Positions 47,805 to 58,737 of a stretch of 64,000 bases of DNA are shown here, piece after piece. Every line of letters starts with the position of its first letter. The stretch's first letter is position 1. A model generated the notes under the pieces. It was not told where the DNA came from and ran no database searches. It was given only the letters and a program-made list of their open reading frames with translations. The stretch is taken from the NCBI RefSeq assembly GCF_032854445.1, contig NC_088297.1, positions 15,635,127 through 15,699,126 on the forward strand, in the 5' to 3' direction. The DNA is from Liolophura sinensis. Taxonomy: Eukaryota > Mollusca > Polyplacophora > Chitonida > Chitonidae. Made by a program: the position numbers and the translations under genes.

Positions 47805-48260
47805 AAAGACTACGGAGTAGAGAATAAAACCAGAGGGGCGACGACAGTGTGATAGACGTCCAGCACAGAGGGTAAAACCCAGAGCAACAACGACAGTGTG
47901 ATAGACGTCAGAATAGAGAGTAAAACTAGAGCTAAACGTGTATTGAATTTTGCTTCAGTCAGGACTCCCCCCCACCCGGCAGCGCTGTTAAAAAAACAAA
48001 ACAAAAACAATATATGCTCCCCACCTCCTGGCTAGACATCTACCATCCCCCTTATCCCCCCACCCCGACCCCGACGGAGGTGCCTTTGAATCCGCCACTG
48101 CATGTATATGCTTAAAAAGTAGCAATATAAACACTGCTTAGCGCCTAAGCAGGGTCTTAGGTAAAAAAAACTGTGATGTTCGTTTCAATTTATAACACCT
48201 CACTGGTGTAGATCGAATTACTCAAAATGTTGTGTTGTCATCACATTTCAGTCAAACATT
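47805..48260 (+). repeat. Diverged relative of block P, with a tandem motif
   Basis: The motif CGACGACAGTGTGATAGACG and a second copy AACGACAGTGTGATAGACGT sit about 50-60 bp apart. Block P has GAGCGACGGCAGTGTGATAG at about 8750. Farther right, GAATTACTCAAAATG and TGTGTTGTCATCACATTT match P (CTAGAATTACTCAAAATGGC; CTGTGTTGTCATCCCATTT). So block P belongs to a dispersed family with an older member just upstream of the ankyrin exon. Confidence 0.6.
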
Positions 48261-48357
48261 GCATGACCGTCTAACGTATTTTTGTTTTTACGATAAAATA
48301 ACAAATGCTCTTTCAGATCTATTAATTAAATCTCTATTTCTTGTCATGTATTTTCAG

Positions 48358-48961
48358 ATTAACAGCTTTCAGCGTCTTTAAGTGTTTCGCCATGACGGAA
48401 TCCGCCGATCCCGAGAACGAGGCGAACGAAAACGAGGCTCGAATACAGGAAATGGCCGTCCAAGTTATGACCGCCATGCAGGACGAAAACGACAAAGTTT
48501 TGAAACAGATTAAAAAAATCGCCGGGAAAACATCCGGGTGGAAAATATTTACTGCTGAGGTTGACGGCTGGACGCCATTCCACGCCGCCGTGCTTCGAGG
48601 ATCGAGAAAAACGTTAAAAGTGATGTTGAGTGCTGGTGTGGACGTGAACGTGCGCATGGGTCAACCGACAGGACTTCCGGGTCATTGCACCGCTCTACAC
48701 ATTGCAGCACATCGCGGAGATACGAAAATCATCGAGTACTTGCTGTCCCGAGGCGCCTACATTAATTTAAAAGACTCTGATGACCGTCCTCCGCTTTATT
48801 ACGCTGCATCGGCCAATCACATGGCAGCTGTGAAGATTCTGCTGAAGTACGGGGCAGAAGTGCAGAGTTCAGGGGTCAACTTACGTGACAAAGATCTCAA
48901 TCCACTTCCCAAACTCCTGCGCGAATTCTCTCTCGTCGGATGCTCTGAGCAACCGTTGTGA
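48358..48961 (+). CDS. Ankyrin-repeat protein, terminal exon
   Basis: Acceptor TTTTCAG ends at 48357 and the frame is open to TGA at 48959-48961. From the internal ATG at 48392 it encodes 189 residues; with the exon at 31986 the product would be about 231. Residues 1-50 (from 48392) are charged and helix-prone (acidic, then a Lys-rich segment). Three ankyrin repeats follow at about 58-90 (DGWTPFHAAVLRG), 98-130 (TALHIAAHRGD and IEYLLSRGAYINLKD) and 131-160 (PPLYYAASANH and VKILLKYGAEVQ), then a 29-residue tail. The TPLH-like and LLxxGA signatures of the fold are clear, and codon use is GC-richer than the flanks, as expected of real coding sequence. Ankyrin repeats bind protein partners; the partner is unknown. 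No kinase, death, SOCS or other domain is seen, so the symbol is left blank. It is cytosolic or nuclear by lack of a signal peptide or membrane span. Confidence 0.85.
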
Positions 48962-49350
48962 CCCTTTCAAAGTACTGAGAGTTATTTTCCAGACATTGAC
49001 CCTGCGGGGCTGCACAAATGATCTTTAACTGAATCTGTGATAAGTTTTTTACACGTTTTTTTTTTAAACAGAGCGGCACAGTACAAAACTGTTGACACTT
49101 TGACAATTTCCACTTGGAAAGCAGCATTTTCGTTTGATATACATGCTTTTAAAATACGACAGTGTATTTTTTCTCTTTTTATTTTTTAACAAAAAGTAAG
49201 ATGAAAGTGCACTTATTGCAATGACAGTACACGTAAAACCCCATCGATAATTCAACAAGGATGGACCACGTGACATACTATGTAAATTAACATTCCGTCA
49301 TTTATTAGTGACATTGATGTGTACATGTAACGTGTATTTAAATTATTGTT

Positions 49351-49356
49351 ATTAAA
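49351..49356 (+). terminator. Polyadenylation signal of ankyrin gene
   Basis: ATTAAA lies about 390 bases after the stop codon, with a GT-rich stretch downstream (GCGATGTATTCCAGAATGTTG). It is a plausible 3' end. Confidence 0.5.
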
Positions 49357-49464
49357 ACTTGCGATGTATTCCAGAATGTTGATTTATTTGATATTCATCA
49401 TTGATCCAAAAGTGCACAAGACACTGACATGGTTTGCAGCCTGTATGTATGTATATGTACGTAT

Positions 49465-49770
49465 GAGTATTGTGGTTTTACATCCTACTTAACAATTTTT
49501 CAGTCATATGACGACGAGGAGTCTTTCGGTGTCAATGTCTTCTTGTGGCATGGCGAGTCCATGCCGCCAAAGTGCTGCCGCCACCAGTACTAATGTATCA
49601 TGCCGAAGACACTCGACATGACATTCCCACCCCATCACATAATACTGACACTGGGCCAACCAGCTCTGTTTTTTAGCTCTAATCCTCTCAGTGCTGAGCG
49701 CCAAACGTCTTCAGCATGACCCGACCCCCGGGTTTGATCCCCACCTCTTTACACCAGAACGGCCTGAAGC
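49465..49770 (-). mobile_element. tRNA-derived SINE, family B (reversed, full length)
   Basis: Starts TTTTACATCCTACTTAACAA and TTTCAGTCATATGACGACGA (3' end reversed), passes CACATAATACTGACACTGGG, and ends with the B box as CGGGTTTGATCCCCACC. It is the reference copy for this family in the window. Confidence 0.85.
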
Positions 49771-49859
49771 CTGGATGTAATCTAATCAGCGAGTCTAATG
49801 GGCACAACTAGTATGTCACTACAATATAATACGATCGAGGTGCTCCCACACACAGTCAG

Positions 49860-50290
49860 CTAGCCCCATTATATAGCCAGCAGAAATATAGCTGATGCAG
49901 CTATTGAGTACTGAGTGAAGGCAATGTGGCTGGAACATTGCCGACATGGTTGAGCTTAGGCAATGTGGATGAAACATTGTTGAGATAGCGGAGTGCAGGC
50001 CATTTGGCTGAGACAGCTGAATACATGAAGTGTGGTTGAAACATGACTGAAACACATGTAGCTGAGTACAGGCAATGTGATGAAAACATTGTTGAGATAT
50101 CTGAGTACAGGCAATGTGGCTGGAGAATTGCCGATACAGTTGAGCCAAGGTAATGTGACTGAAACATTGCCGATGTATAGCCGAGTATAGGCGATATGGC
50201 AGGAACATTGCCGATACGGCAGAGTACAAGCGATATCGCTGGAACATTGTCGATATAGCTGAGAACAGGTGATATGGCTTTAACATGGCT
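49860..50290. repeat. 39-bp satellite, ~11 copies
   Basis: Unit GGCAATGTGGCTGGAACATT plus GCCGACATGGTTGAGCTTA with substitutions. Since 39 is divisible by three, one minus-strand frame stays open for 155 codons (MLKPYHLFSAISTMFQ...). This is a repeat artefact without codon-specific conservation. Confidence 0.93.
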
Positions 50291-50299
50291 GAATTCTCA

Positions 50300-50980
50300 A
50301 TTTAGCTGTATGATTATAAATGCATATGGCCAAGGATGTTGTTAAATATGGACAAATTAAATCACTTTGACTCCCGAGGTGCGGTTTCAAACCCAGGCTT
50401 AGGGTATGTGAATTGTAGTTTTTCACGCTCTCAGTGTTCGTGGGGCTTTAGTAACAACGACGCTCGCCAAGCCACTTGTATTCCACAAATATATAGTGTG
50501 CGTATCTATATGTATAAGTCAAATGTAGAAATTGAGGTCGTCAGTAACTTGGCAAAAGTTGGTGGTTTCCGCGACGCTTCGGTTTCCTAGCGTGAAATTC
50601 ATGTGAATCAGAGCTAGATTTGCATGTCATCTGATGAGTGATGATCACGTGTCAGTCCTATCATTTACAACGAGATTCACGTAGAGGAACGGGATTTTGC
50701 GTTACATGAACTGCATTCCGGTTTCTTCCATAAAACGAACCGCCATCGTGTATAGGACCTACTCAAGAACTTTTGAGTATTGTGTTAAGCAGCGAACAAA
50801 TGATCATTGAAAACAACTATGCACACCATATTTATGGAAGACAAGAGATCTTCGGTCAGCGAACGGGTCACACGAAGATCGTTGACCGATTATTGTCACC
50901 AAGACCCCTCGAACAGTGAACAAAATTCTTGTCCAATGGACAGGCGTAGTTGTATATCGCGAGTTGAACTGACAAATCCG
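50300..50980. other. No gene recognised
   Basis: Nothing supported; short frames only. Confidence 0.4.
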
Positions 50981-50984
50981 GTCC

Positions 50985-51345
50985 GACAGACCTTGAATTC
51001 AAGCATACGCACACACGTTTCCGGTGCCAGTACATAGACCACACAATACTGGGTAACGTTTCTGGTGTCGGAATGAACCTCACGAGACTGGGCAGGGTGT
51101 CGTTTCATGCGTGGGTATAGACCGCACGAGACTGAGTAAACTGTCGTTTCTCGTGTCGATATAGACCGCACTGCACTGATTAAAATGTCGTTTCTTGCGT
51201 CGGTATAGACCACACAAGAATGGGTAAGGTGTCGTTTCTGGTGTCACCGTGACCCACACGAGTTTGGGTGAGGTGTCGTTTCTTGCGTCGGCGGTATTGA
51301 CAGCATGGGACTGGGTAGAAGATTTCGCTTCTGGTATCAGCTGCT
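50985..51345. repeat. 44-bp satellite, ~7-8 copies
   Basis: Unit GTCGTTTCTCGTGTCGATAT plus AGACCGCACTGCACTGATTAAAAT, exact 44-bp spacing between successive GTCGTTTC motifs from about 51105 to 51270. Both-strand frames across it are artefacts. Confidence 0.93.
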
Positions 51346-51800
51346 CGCACGTGACCGGGTTCCTGGAGTCAGTTGTCTGCAGCTGTTGGGTGTCGTTTAC
51401 AGTTTCATCTGGTGCTCCCGAGAAATTTATTTTTAAATAAAAAGAGACAGCGATAATGAACTGTAAACACACAGCCAGCGACAAACCATGACAAACATGC
51501 GTTAGTTTAATTACAATCAATTACGGCTGTAACCAATATACTCCGCCGCCCTGATGTACAAGTGAAAGTTATTTTTAAATATGGCGTTAAAGACCTTGGA
51601 TCAAATGAACACGATAGCACGCCGATGGAGCAAATGACCGCCGCAGATAAATGTACAAATTCCCGCACTACAATCAATACTCGGAGCAATAATCAACACT
51701 TTTGTCCTCTCTGTCAATGTCGCAAAAATCGTTTAAAACATTACTACGCTCAAAACCCGATCTGAATAATCATCAAAATTGGATAGACATGTCCTTAAGC
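51346..51800. other. No gene recognised
   Basis: No repeats or genes identified. Confidence 0.4.
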
Positions 51801-51804
51801 CAAG

Positions 51805-51945
51805 GCCAGACAGACAGACAGGCAGGCAGGCAGGCAGGCATGCAGACAAACAAACAGGCCGGACGGCCGGCAGACAGACAGACCGGCAGACAAGTAGTCA
51901 GACAGACAGGTAGACAGACAGACAGGCAAGGCAGGGAGGTAAAAG
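51805..51945. repeat. (CAGA)n/(CAGG)n simple repeat
   Basis: Interrupted CAGACAGGCAGG tetranucleotide tract. The Gln/Arg/Thr-rich frame is not a protein. Confidence 0.92.
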
Positions 51946-51949
51946 GACG

Positions 51950-53640
51950 CCAACAAAAACATAGCCTTCTAGCCAGGAGGGTGATATTAAGTACCCGTCA
52001 AATGTTCTAGCCGTTCAAACCGCAGTAGTGGGGTTTATAATTGTATAGAGCAGCTGACCAACAACTAACCTTCTCACGCATATAAACAGTTCGGTTTGCA
52101 CAGGCTACTATGGCCTTGCCACAGCTTTATTCTTCAACTCATTCAGCGACCAGCCAGCCAATCATTTGTATTGATTGAGCATTCACAGAAAACAATGCAC
52201 ATCTCGGTACTAACAGAGGCACAGTGCCAATTATTTCAGTTTGATCGCTCGACGGTCAATGGATCGCCTTATAAAGCCGGCACAGTCGACCAAATCAAAG
52301 CACAGGTCATGAGCTGGTTGACGATATTTATATATATATATATAGAGAGAGAGAGTCTATATTTAGTTAAATTGCAATAATTGGCTGAAAATTGAGACTC
52401 CGATCGAAGACGAAGTAAGTGGAGAACAGAGGCCGCCTTTTTGGGGTCTGCTGAACATTTTTTGTGGCCTATACGTCATGGACGGTCAGTAAATAGCAGA
52501 TATAAGCCGGCACCATGTAGCGTGCAAGACTGTTTATTTAATCCAAATCACACGTATGTGTGGCACGCACGAGTTCGATTCCGGATGTTAATGCTGTTAT
52601 ATATTATGAAAAATCATTTCATACCCATGCATTTTCCATCATCTTCAAATAGTTAAATTTTTTAAAGCCACTCACACGGCACGGGCTACATTGAATACAC
52701 TAAATAGTCAAATCTCAGTTCATAAATGTGTCAGTATCTTATGTTAGCAAACTGAGCGTACAAATTTATGACGTCACAGGTTTTATTCATAGTTTCGCAG
52801 TGATGTCACAGTTGCTCTGAGGCAATCATCAGTACACCCTTTGGTCACGTGACTAAAGTACTGCAGGTGAAATCAAAGCGAATTTAATCCAGGTGAGAAA
52901 GGCAATGGAGAAGATTTTGGCATCAAAATTGAAAAACACAACTTTTAGGTAAGATTTTTTTTTCTGGAAAAGTAATCAGAATGTGTGTAGCCTTCAGATA
53001 TGATAGTTGCAGTGTCATGAACTACTTTGAACTTTAGGAATCAGCATAAACCAGCATTTCTCCTAATTAGCTCCATGCTATTTAATACCTCCTGCCAGGA
53101 ACCCGGATGCTCGAAACTATGAATAAGCGTATATTTAAGCAGTCGTTGCAACGAAATAAACCCACTACAAAGTTCATTCAAAGCAAACCAATACACATAT
53201 ACATGTGTATACATTCTACTGACTTTCATTTTCATCAGATAATGTTCTTTTGTTACTTTAAAAACCGCGTCCGTGGCACTTTAATGTTAACTCAACAATA
53301 TGTGACTCACGTGACGGCGATTAGGGTTGTGGGAAACTGGAGTGTCCTCATATCATCCACATATATAACATAGGAAGTAGCCTTCACATACATTACTTAA
53401 GTTTTTATATTATATTCCTACATATTTTCTTAAAGTAGCATTGTGTTAATAATGTCCTTTGAACAATTTTCACTTACATGCATAATTGTGTTTTTTAATA
53501 GACTGTATACAAAATACGTTTAGTTGAATTTGGATATAAATAATTCTGCAGTACCTCCTGTATACGTGGACTTTGCTTCATTTAACATTGCCTGTGTTTT
53601 GTTTTAACACAAATGTGAATAAATACGGAATCTATTTCCT
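51950..53640. other. No gene recognised
   Basis: Contains a short (TA)n(GA)n tract at about 52328-52353 and a TGACGTCA at about 52769. No coding or RNA gene is supported. Confidence 0.4.
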
Positions 53641-53644
53641 AACT

Positions 53645-53795
53645 TTATACGTGGGAAGCAACCTGCGGATGGTGGTGGGTTTCCCCCGAGCTCTGCCCAG
53701 TTTCCACCCACCATAATGCTGACCCCCGTCGTATAAGTGAAATATTCTTGGGTACGGCGTAAAACACCAAACAAATAAATAAATAAATAAAACTT
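53645..53795 (+). mobile_element. RUDI-like SINE, 5'-truncated (left partner of inverted pair)
   Basis: ACGTGGGAAGCAACCTGCGG, CACCCACCATAATGCTGACC, GTGAAATATTCTTGGGTACG, tail CACCAAACAAATAAATAAAT. Confidence 0.9.
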
Positions 53796-53857
53796 TAAAT
53801 AGTGTTATCATAATTAACAGCAAGAATTAAGCTTAAAGTAATAGGGGAAAAAAGGAA

Positions 53858-54020
53858 AGGATTTATTTATTTTTTTGATTGGTGTTTTACGCCGTACTCA
53901 AGAATATTTCACTTATACGACGGCGGCCAGCATTATGGTGGGTGGAAACCGGGCAGAGCCCGGGGGAAACCCACGACCATCCGCAGGTTGCTGACAGACC
54001 TTCCCACGTACGGCCGAAAA
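53858..54020 (-). mobile_element. RUDI-like SINE, 5'-truncated (right partner of inverted pair)
   Basis: Reversed: GATTTATTTATTTTTTTGAT, TTTACGCCGTACTCAAGAAT, CACTTATACGACGGCGGCCA, ending CCCACGTACGGCC. It faces the preceding copy tail-to-tail across about 60 bp. Confidence 0.9.
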
Positions 54021-54441
54021 GGAAAGGAAAAAGGAGGCATGGTAATGTATTAGCTCATAGAGAGCAAACCTCTAGCTGAGCTAAATGTACCAATTCCTGT
54101 GGTTTACAGACAAATTGATATAGGGCCTAATATATTTATTCTAGATTTCAGTTCAATGCCTGCAAATGGAAAAGAATCGGTTTAAAAAATCCTGAATCCT
54201 AATCGCGAGCCGGGTGATGACGAAAACGTAAAATATTGGTTCTTATTCCAAGGCCACCTATAACTAAAATTTCAGTCACCCAGTCGCAAATTCTTGTATA
54301 GCTTTTATTCCGTAAAGATATTGACAGACAGACAAACAAATAAACATTGGCCAAAAAAATAAGGTCCCGTGTAGATTTTAAAAAAGACCGTGTCATGGTA
54401 TTTCCTTGCATGTGTATATTATGTGTGATTTTCATGAATAT

Positions 54442-54549
54442 GTGCTAAGTGGAGTCATACTCTTTATTAATACATTGTCTGGCTACAAGCTGTCATTATA
54501 TGTAATCTCAGTATTTCTCAAGCATGTTTGTATTGCATGGACTTGAATC

Positions 54550-54603
<54 letters not shown>

Positions 54604-54838
54604 CAAATATCATACTACTTGTTAACGAGACTTAAATCCAGTATCAATCAAACGATATCTACTGTATGAACGTTAGATGTCCGTGTTTATTCAGTATTAT
54701 GAACTAAGTGGAGTCATACTCTTAATACATTAACACATTGTCTGGCTACAAGCTGTCATTATATGTAATCTCAGTATTTATTATGAATGTTTGTATTGTA
54801 TGGACTTGAGTCGGGAATAAAACCTAATAACAATAAAT
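54442..54838 (+). repeat. Two direct ~110-bp repeats ending in TAA-rich tails
   Basis: AAGTGGAGTCATACTCTT, CACATTGTCTGGCTACAAGC and TGTCATTATATGTAATCTCA occur at 54450-54545 and again at 54704-54800. The first copy ends in (TAA)n at 54549-54600 and the second in AATAAAACCTAATAACAATA. The A-rich tails suggest retroelement 3' ends. Confidence 0.7.
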
Positions 54839-55027
54839 AGCCCAAGACATTCCACATGCATTGTGTATGACCATCATTGCGAGAAACCTACACTTACATG
54901 TATGTGGGTTGCTGGACACAAAACCTTGCAACATGCATGTTCAACTTTTCGTGAATATAAAAACAAAACAGGCATTCAGGTTTGATGCAAGGAGTTTTAT
55001 TACTTAGATCACTTACTTGTTGTTTTC

Positions 55028-55160
55028 CAGCAGCCCTCGGACGGTCGCGGGTTTCCCCTGGGCTCTGCCCTGTTTCCCCCATCATTATGCTGACAATCGT
55101 CGCACAAGTGAAATATTCTTGAGTACGGCATGTAACATCAAATAAATGAATAAACTTGAA
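55028..55160 (+). mobile_element. RUDI-like SINE, 5'-truncated
   Basis: GACGGTCGCGGGTTTCCCCT, CATCATTATGCTGACAATCG, GTGAAATATTCTTGAGTACG, tail ACATCAAATAAATGAATAAA. Confidence 0.86.
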
Positions 55161-55479
55161 CTGCAAAGCAGTTTCGGCCGGTGTCCACGTTGTTCGTTCT
55201 CGTAGTTATCATTGTACACTGTCAAATGGGAGACAACTGAACTATATCTAAACGCACGACGCCTTTGGGAAGTCGTTGACAATGCAGCAGATTTAATATC
55301 TTCCCAAATGCTGTCTAACTCAATGTTAAAACAATAGCACAAACATTTCTTTATGAAAATGAAAAGGCGGTGTCATTTAAACGCTTCTAGCGAGAAAACC
55401 ATCCGCTGACACGCTATGGAAACAGCATATCTTGGGTTACACTTCGGTGCAACTTTCACTTTTCTCGCTCCGATATTTC

Positions 55480-56190
55480 TCGAGGTTCAGTTCACTGAAA
55501 TTACGTGAATAATTTTTGATTTTTTTTTGGACAATATCTTTAAAAGTTACAAAGATAGGTAAAAAAAATAAAAGCAGAATCGGAATCAGGGCTCAAAATA
55601 CACAAGAACACGTTAAAGAAATTTAAATTTCAAAAGTAGTTGTCACGTCACGTCTTCGACCAATGGCGAGCTTCCACAGTTTTTACCGGAAGTCAACGAT
55701 TTTTTCAAACTTATTGTAACTACCAACGGTCTACCTGAATATTAAGTTTCAGAATAATCCGTTCAGTGGTTCTGGAAAAGAAGATGTTTTAACGATTTCA
55801 AAGAAAATACAATATGGCCGCCAAATCACCTGACATTACAAAAAGTCGGCCTCCGTGGTGCTCAACTTCAGATAGGCCTATTGGGGAATTTTACGGCCAA
55901 ACTTCAAGTCAATCGGTCAAGCGGTCTAGGCTGTATGTTGCTCACAAAATCATTGGAATAATACCTGTGTGGACCCTTAATAAATAAATCCAATTTATCC
56001 CATAAATGTGACCCAGGACTTGCGAGGAGTTGGGATAAATATCGTATCCCACCTTTCGTCGTCAATGTTGAGAGAGCTACATGTACTTGACCGTCTCACA
56101 GTAGTTCATTCATAAAAATCAGCCAATCAAAAGCTACACATGAACAGGACTACTTTTTTCTTTACTACGTGATTTTATCGTCTGCATTTC
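55480..56190. repeat. Possible dispersed repeat with paired motifs
   Basis: TTTCAGAATAATCCGTTCAG with GTGGTTCTGG near 55750, and ACTTCAAGTCAATCGGTCAA with GCGGTCTAGG near 55905, are variants of one motif. This motif resembles sequence inside DNA-transposon relics of molluscs, but I see no inverted ends here. No gene recognised. Confidence 0.3.
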
Positions 56191-56199
56191 TGGGACAAA

Positions 56200-56336
56200 A
56201 TCATGTACTTATACGACGGCGGCCAGCTTTATGGTGGGAGGAAACCGGGTAGAGTCCGAGGGAAACCCACGACCATCCGCAGGATGCTACAGACCTCCCC
56301 ACGTCCAGCTGGAGAGGAAGCCAGCACGAGATGGAT
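56200..56336 (-). mobile_element. RUDI-like SINE, 3'- and 5'-truncated
   Basis: ACTTATACGACGGCGGCCAG, ATGGTGGGAGGAAACCGGGT, CGACCATCCGCAGGATGCTA, GAGAGGAAGCCAGCACGAGA. Both the tail and the tRNA head are missing. Confidence 0.85.
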
Positions 56337-56339
56337 CTT

Positions 56340-57170
56340 TATTTGATGTTGCGTATAAATAGTGTGCTTGGGTCTGAGCACTACTAACTGATGTCACATA
56401 CTTAAATTCCTCCACACTGCCGCACACGCCCGTGCAGACAAAGAAGACAAAATATTCTCGCTGATTTGAGGCATAATTTTGTACTTTTTTCGATTTTCCA
56501 TTTATGAGATAAACAAAATCTCCAAACTCGTGACCCTGTAGGATCAAATTGACTAAAGTCGAGTCTAGAATTTCGTTTGTTTCTCGCCAGAGTCTTAAAA
56601 CATTCCTACGCCATGACGTCACAGAGAAACGTTTCGTTTTGTGACGTTCCCATCCGACCTTAGCAGAATGACGTCATAATACTAATACTTGTCGGTACAA
56701 GACACAACGTCATACAGGACCCCATGTGCGACGCCACGCTATATTCACAAATCTACAGACAAAAACATTGCTTAAACCTGTTCAAATACACAAAAGCACG
56801 ATATTGTCAAAATTTAAATAATAAATAGAATATTGCACAGTGAAGACTGAGTATTATAAATATTTGTCTCGTGAAAGGTGGAAATGATAACCCCCATCGA
56901 CGCTTCAACCTTCACAGTGCAAAGTCCCTCTATATACGCCACTGGACAGCTGGAAAATTGATTTCCCGCAGTTTAATGCAGAAAGGTACGAGGTACGAGT
57001 CATTCGTCAACGAACGAGTCTCTATACCGGAAATGGAAATGTTGACAGAAAAGCAACAGTCCACACTTCACTCGAATAAGGTGTCAACATTTATTTGGTT
57101 TTCAAAAAAGATGTGTGGTACAGCCTGGTCTAAAAGCTGAGCCTTTTTTCAAGACTCTCACTGCCGTGTT
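56340..57170. other. Upstream region of the TTPAL-like gene
   Basis: Contains CRE-like TGACGTCA at about 56614 and 56670 and AT-rich flanks. A minus-strand open frame (56622 down to about 56340; GHEFGDFVYLINGK...) starts at GTG and runs into the SINE. It has no recognisable domain or splice support and is left uncalled. The promoter of the downstream gene probably lies in this stretch or just after it. Confidence 0.35.
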
Positions 57171-57259
57171 TACTCAAAAGTAGGTCGCAGTGGAATCTTT
57201 GAGGTAGTCGAATGATGACAGTGGAGTAGAACAACAACAACGACGGGTTAGAACTACAG
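57171..57259 (+). other. Candidate 5' untranslated exon of TTPAL-like gene
   Basis: Ends GAACTACAG/GTGAGCGAAC, a strong donor at 57260. The intron would run to CTCTTTGCAG at 57650 (390 bp). The 5' limit is a guess; no TATA box is obvious. Confidence 0.4.
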
Positions 57260-57650
57260 GTGAGCGAACATTATTTTTTCTTTACATTCATAGGTTTTAA
57301 CAATGAGTGTAATTGGTAATGATTCCAAATATAATGTCTAAACAAAAAGTAGGGAAATAGTCTACTCTCTAAGTGGTAATGGTTCTCAATATAACATCCG
57401 AAGAAATGCATTTACACAACAGAATGAGTGTTTATCTGTCTAAACAATTTGCAACAGATTGTATAAATAATGTATGTGGTTTTATGCGTTTGAATATACT
57501 ATCCAAATAAACAGTATATGGAACATGTTGAGTTTGATGTGTTATGCTTTTGAATGTCGTGGGTAACAAACTGAGCAGAAACCCAGGAAACTAAACTGTT
57601 ATATGTGTATATATATGTGTATATATCAGCATTTTCTCATCTCTTTGCAG

Positions 57651-57877
57651 CTGTATAGTACAGGCTATTAAGGGATAGGTGTGTGTGTGTTGGTGTGTTG
57701 GAGAATGCTGATACTGGGCAGGGTAAAGCATGGAAAACAGTCAGACAGGTGATAGAGGCTATGTGTGTACTCTGTCAACTGAACTGGTGGCCAAGGCTGA
57801 ACGGGAACTGAACGAAAAGGCTGAATGGAGAAGTCGTGATATACAGGCTCTTAGAGATATGGTCATCAAGCATGGAG
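57651..57877 (+). CDS. TTPAL: TTPAL-like CRAL-TRIO protein, exon 1 (coding from 57730)
   Basis: Acceptor CTCTTTGCAG ends at 57650. The coding start chosen is ATG 57730 because it opens the conserved N-terminus, residues 1-49 (YVCTLSTELV, then ELNEKAEWRSRDIQALRDMV). The exon leaves one base of a Gly codon at donor GGAG/GTGAGT. Residues from about 18 form the CRAL_TRIO_N helices typical of alpha-tocopherol transfer protein-like proteins. Family members are cytosolic carriers of hydrophobic ligands; the ligand here is not known. An upstream ATG at 57705 opens a 15-codon frame that overlaps the start out of frame and ends in TGA, so it could lower translation. The stretch 57651-57729 is 5' UTR. 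Confidence 0.85.
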
Positions 57878-58072
57878 GTGAGTGCTCATTTTTTTTTTTT
57901 TTTTTTTTTAGACTTTTAAGTTTAAATTGGAGTACTCCGAAATGAGGTGCATAATAAACTGACAAGAAGAATTCCAGTTCTTTTATTTTCCTGTTTTATT
58001 TTTGTCAGAATCCAGATTAGCATAGCTTTTGCTTTGTGGTAATCCACCTGGACCTAATCCAACTCCACAAAA

Positions 58073-58356
58073 CAATAAGCTGAGTCGGCATTTCAGGAAT
58101 CTCGAGAGTTCATGCAAGTAAAGATGAGATCGGGTGGGGGCTCTTGGGAACTATTGCAGCTAAAAGGTGTGATTTTACGACAGCTGCTTACAGTGCTGTT
58201 GGGCCACCAGACCCGGATCTGCGAGAAGTGTATTCAGTCTAGCAAGTGCCCTAAAAAGTTGCCTTTTAGCTGCGATAGTTTGCGAGAGCTCCCACCCTGT
58301 CTTATCCATATCTGCATGAACTTGCGGGACTCCTGAAAAGGCGTCTCGGCTTATTG
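58073..58356. mobile_element. Foldback/MITE element with ~104-bp arms
   Basis: Left arm CAATAAGCTGAGTCGGCATT, GTTCATGCAAGTAAAGATGA, CTATTGCAGCTAAAAGG. The right arm is its inverted partner, CCTTTTAGCTGCGATAGTTT, ATATCTGCATGAACTTGCGG, GGCGTCTCGGCTTATTG. The arms are roughly 85% alike by eye and surround a loop of about 75 bp. The 74-codon frame across it is an artefact. It has no transposase, and target duplication is not clear. Confidence 0.82.
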
Positions 58357-58737
58357 CTCCATGTAAAGGTTTAAAAACTTACAAAAGTAAACAGTATTTA
58401 GGATTGCATGCTCATAATATGTGTTGCTGCTAGCTCCTTGAATCTACGTGTAACTCATGCTTGTTTCAGGACAGCTTCAAGTCAAGAAGTTTGTCATTGA
58501 TTAGATGAAGGACAATGCTTTTCTTCAGCACACTATGTTTCTCACCCGTAAACCTGACCTCTGTCATACAGATGAAAATTCTTGAGTGTGATGTCAAACA
58601 CCAAAGACCTAAAATTCTGACCATGACATACTGTAGTTCTTCAATCTTTTCGCATGTTTGTAAGGTGTTTATTCAAGGAAATTCTGAGGGCATTATTTTG
58701 TGTAAACTTATTAAGTCCTACTTTTTGTGAAACCCTG

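Noticed and set aside
49819-50286. 155-codon minus frame (MLKPYHLFSAIS...)
   Set aside because: Product of the 39-bp satellite, whose period is divisible by three.
56287-56622. 111-codon minus frame upstream of the TTPAL-like gene as a divergent gene
   Set aside because: It starts at GTG, ends inside a SINE and has no recognisable domain. It is kept only as a note in the upstream-region entry.
58112-58336. 74-codon plus frame with several Cys residues
   Set aside because: Lies wholly in the foldback element; its apparent pattern comes from the inverted arms.
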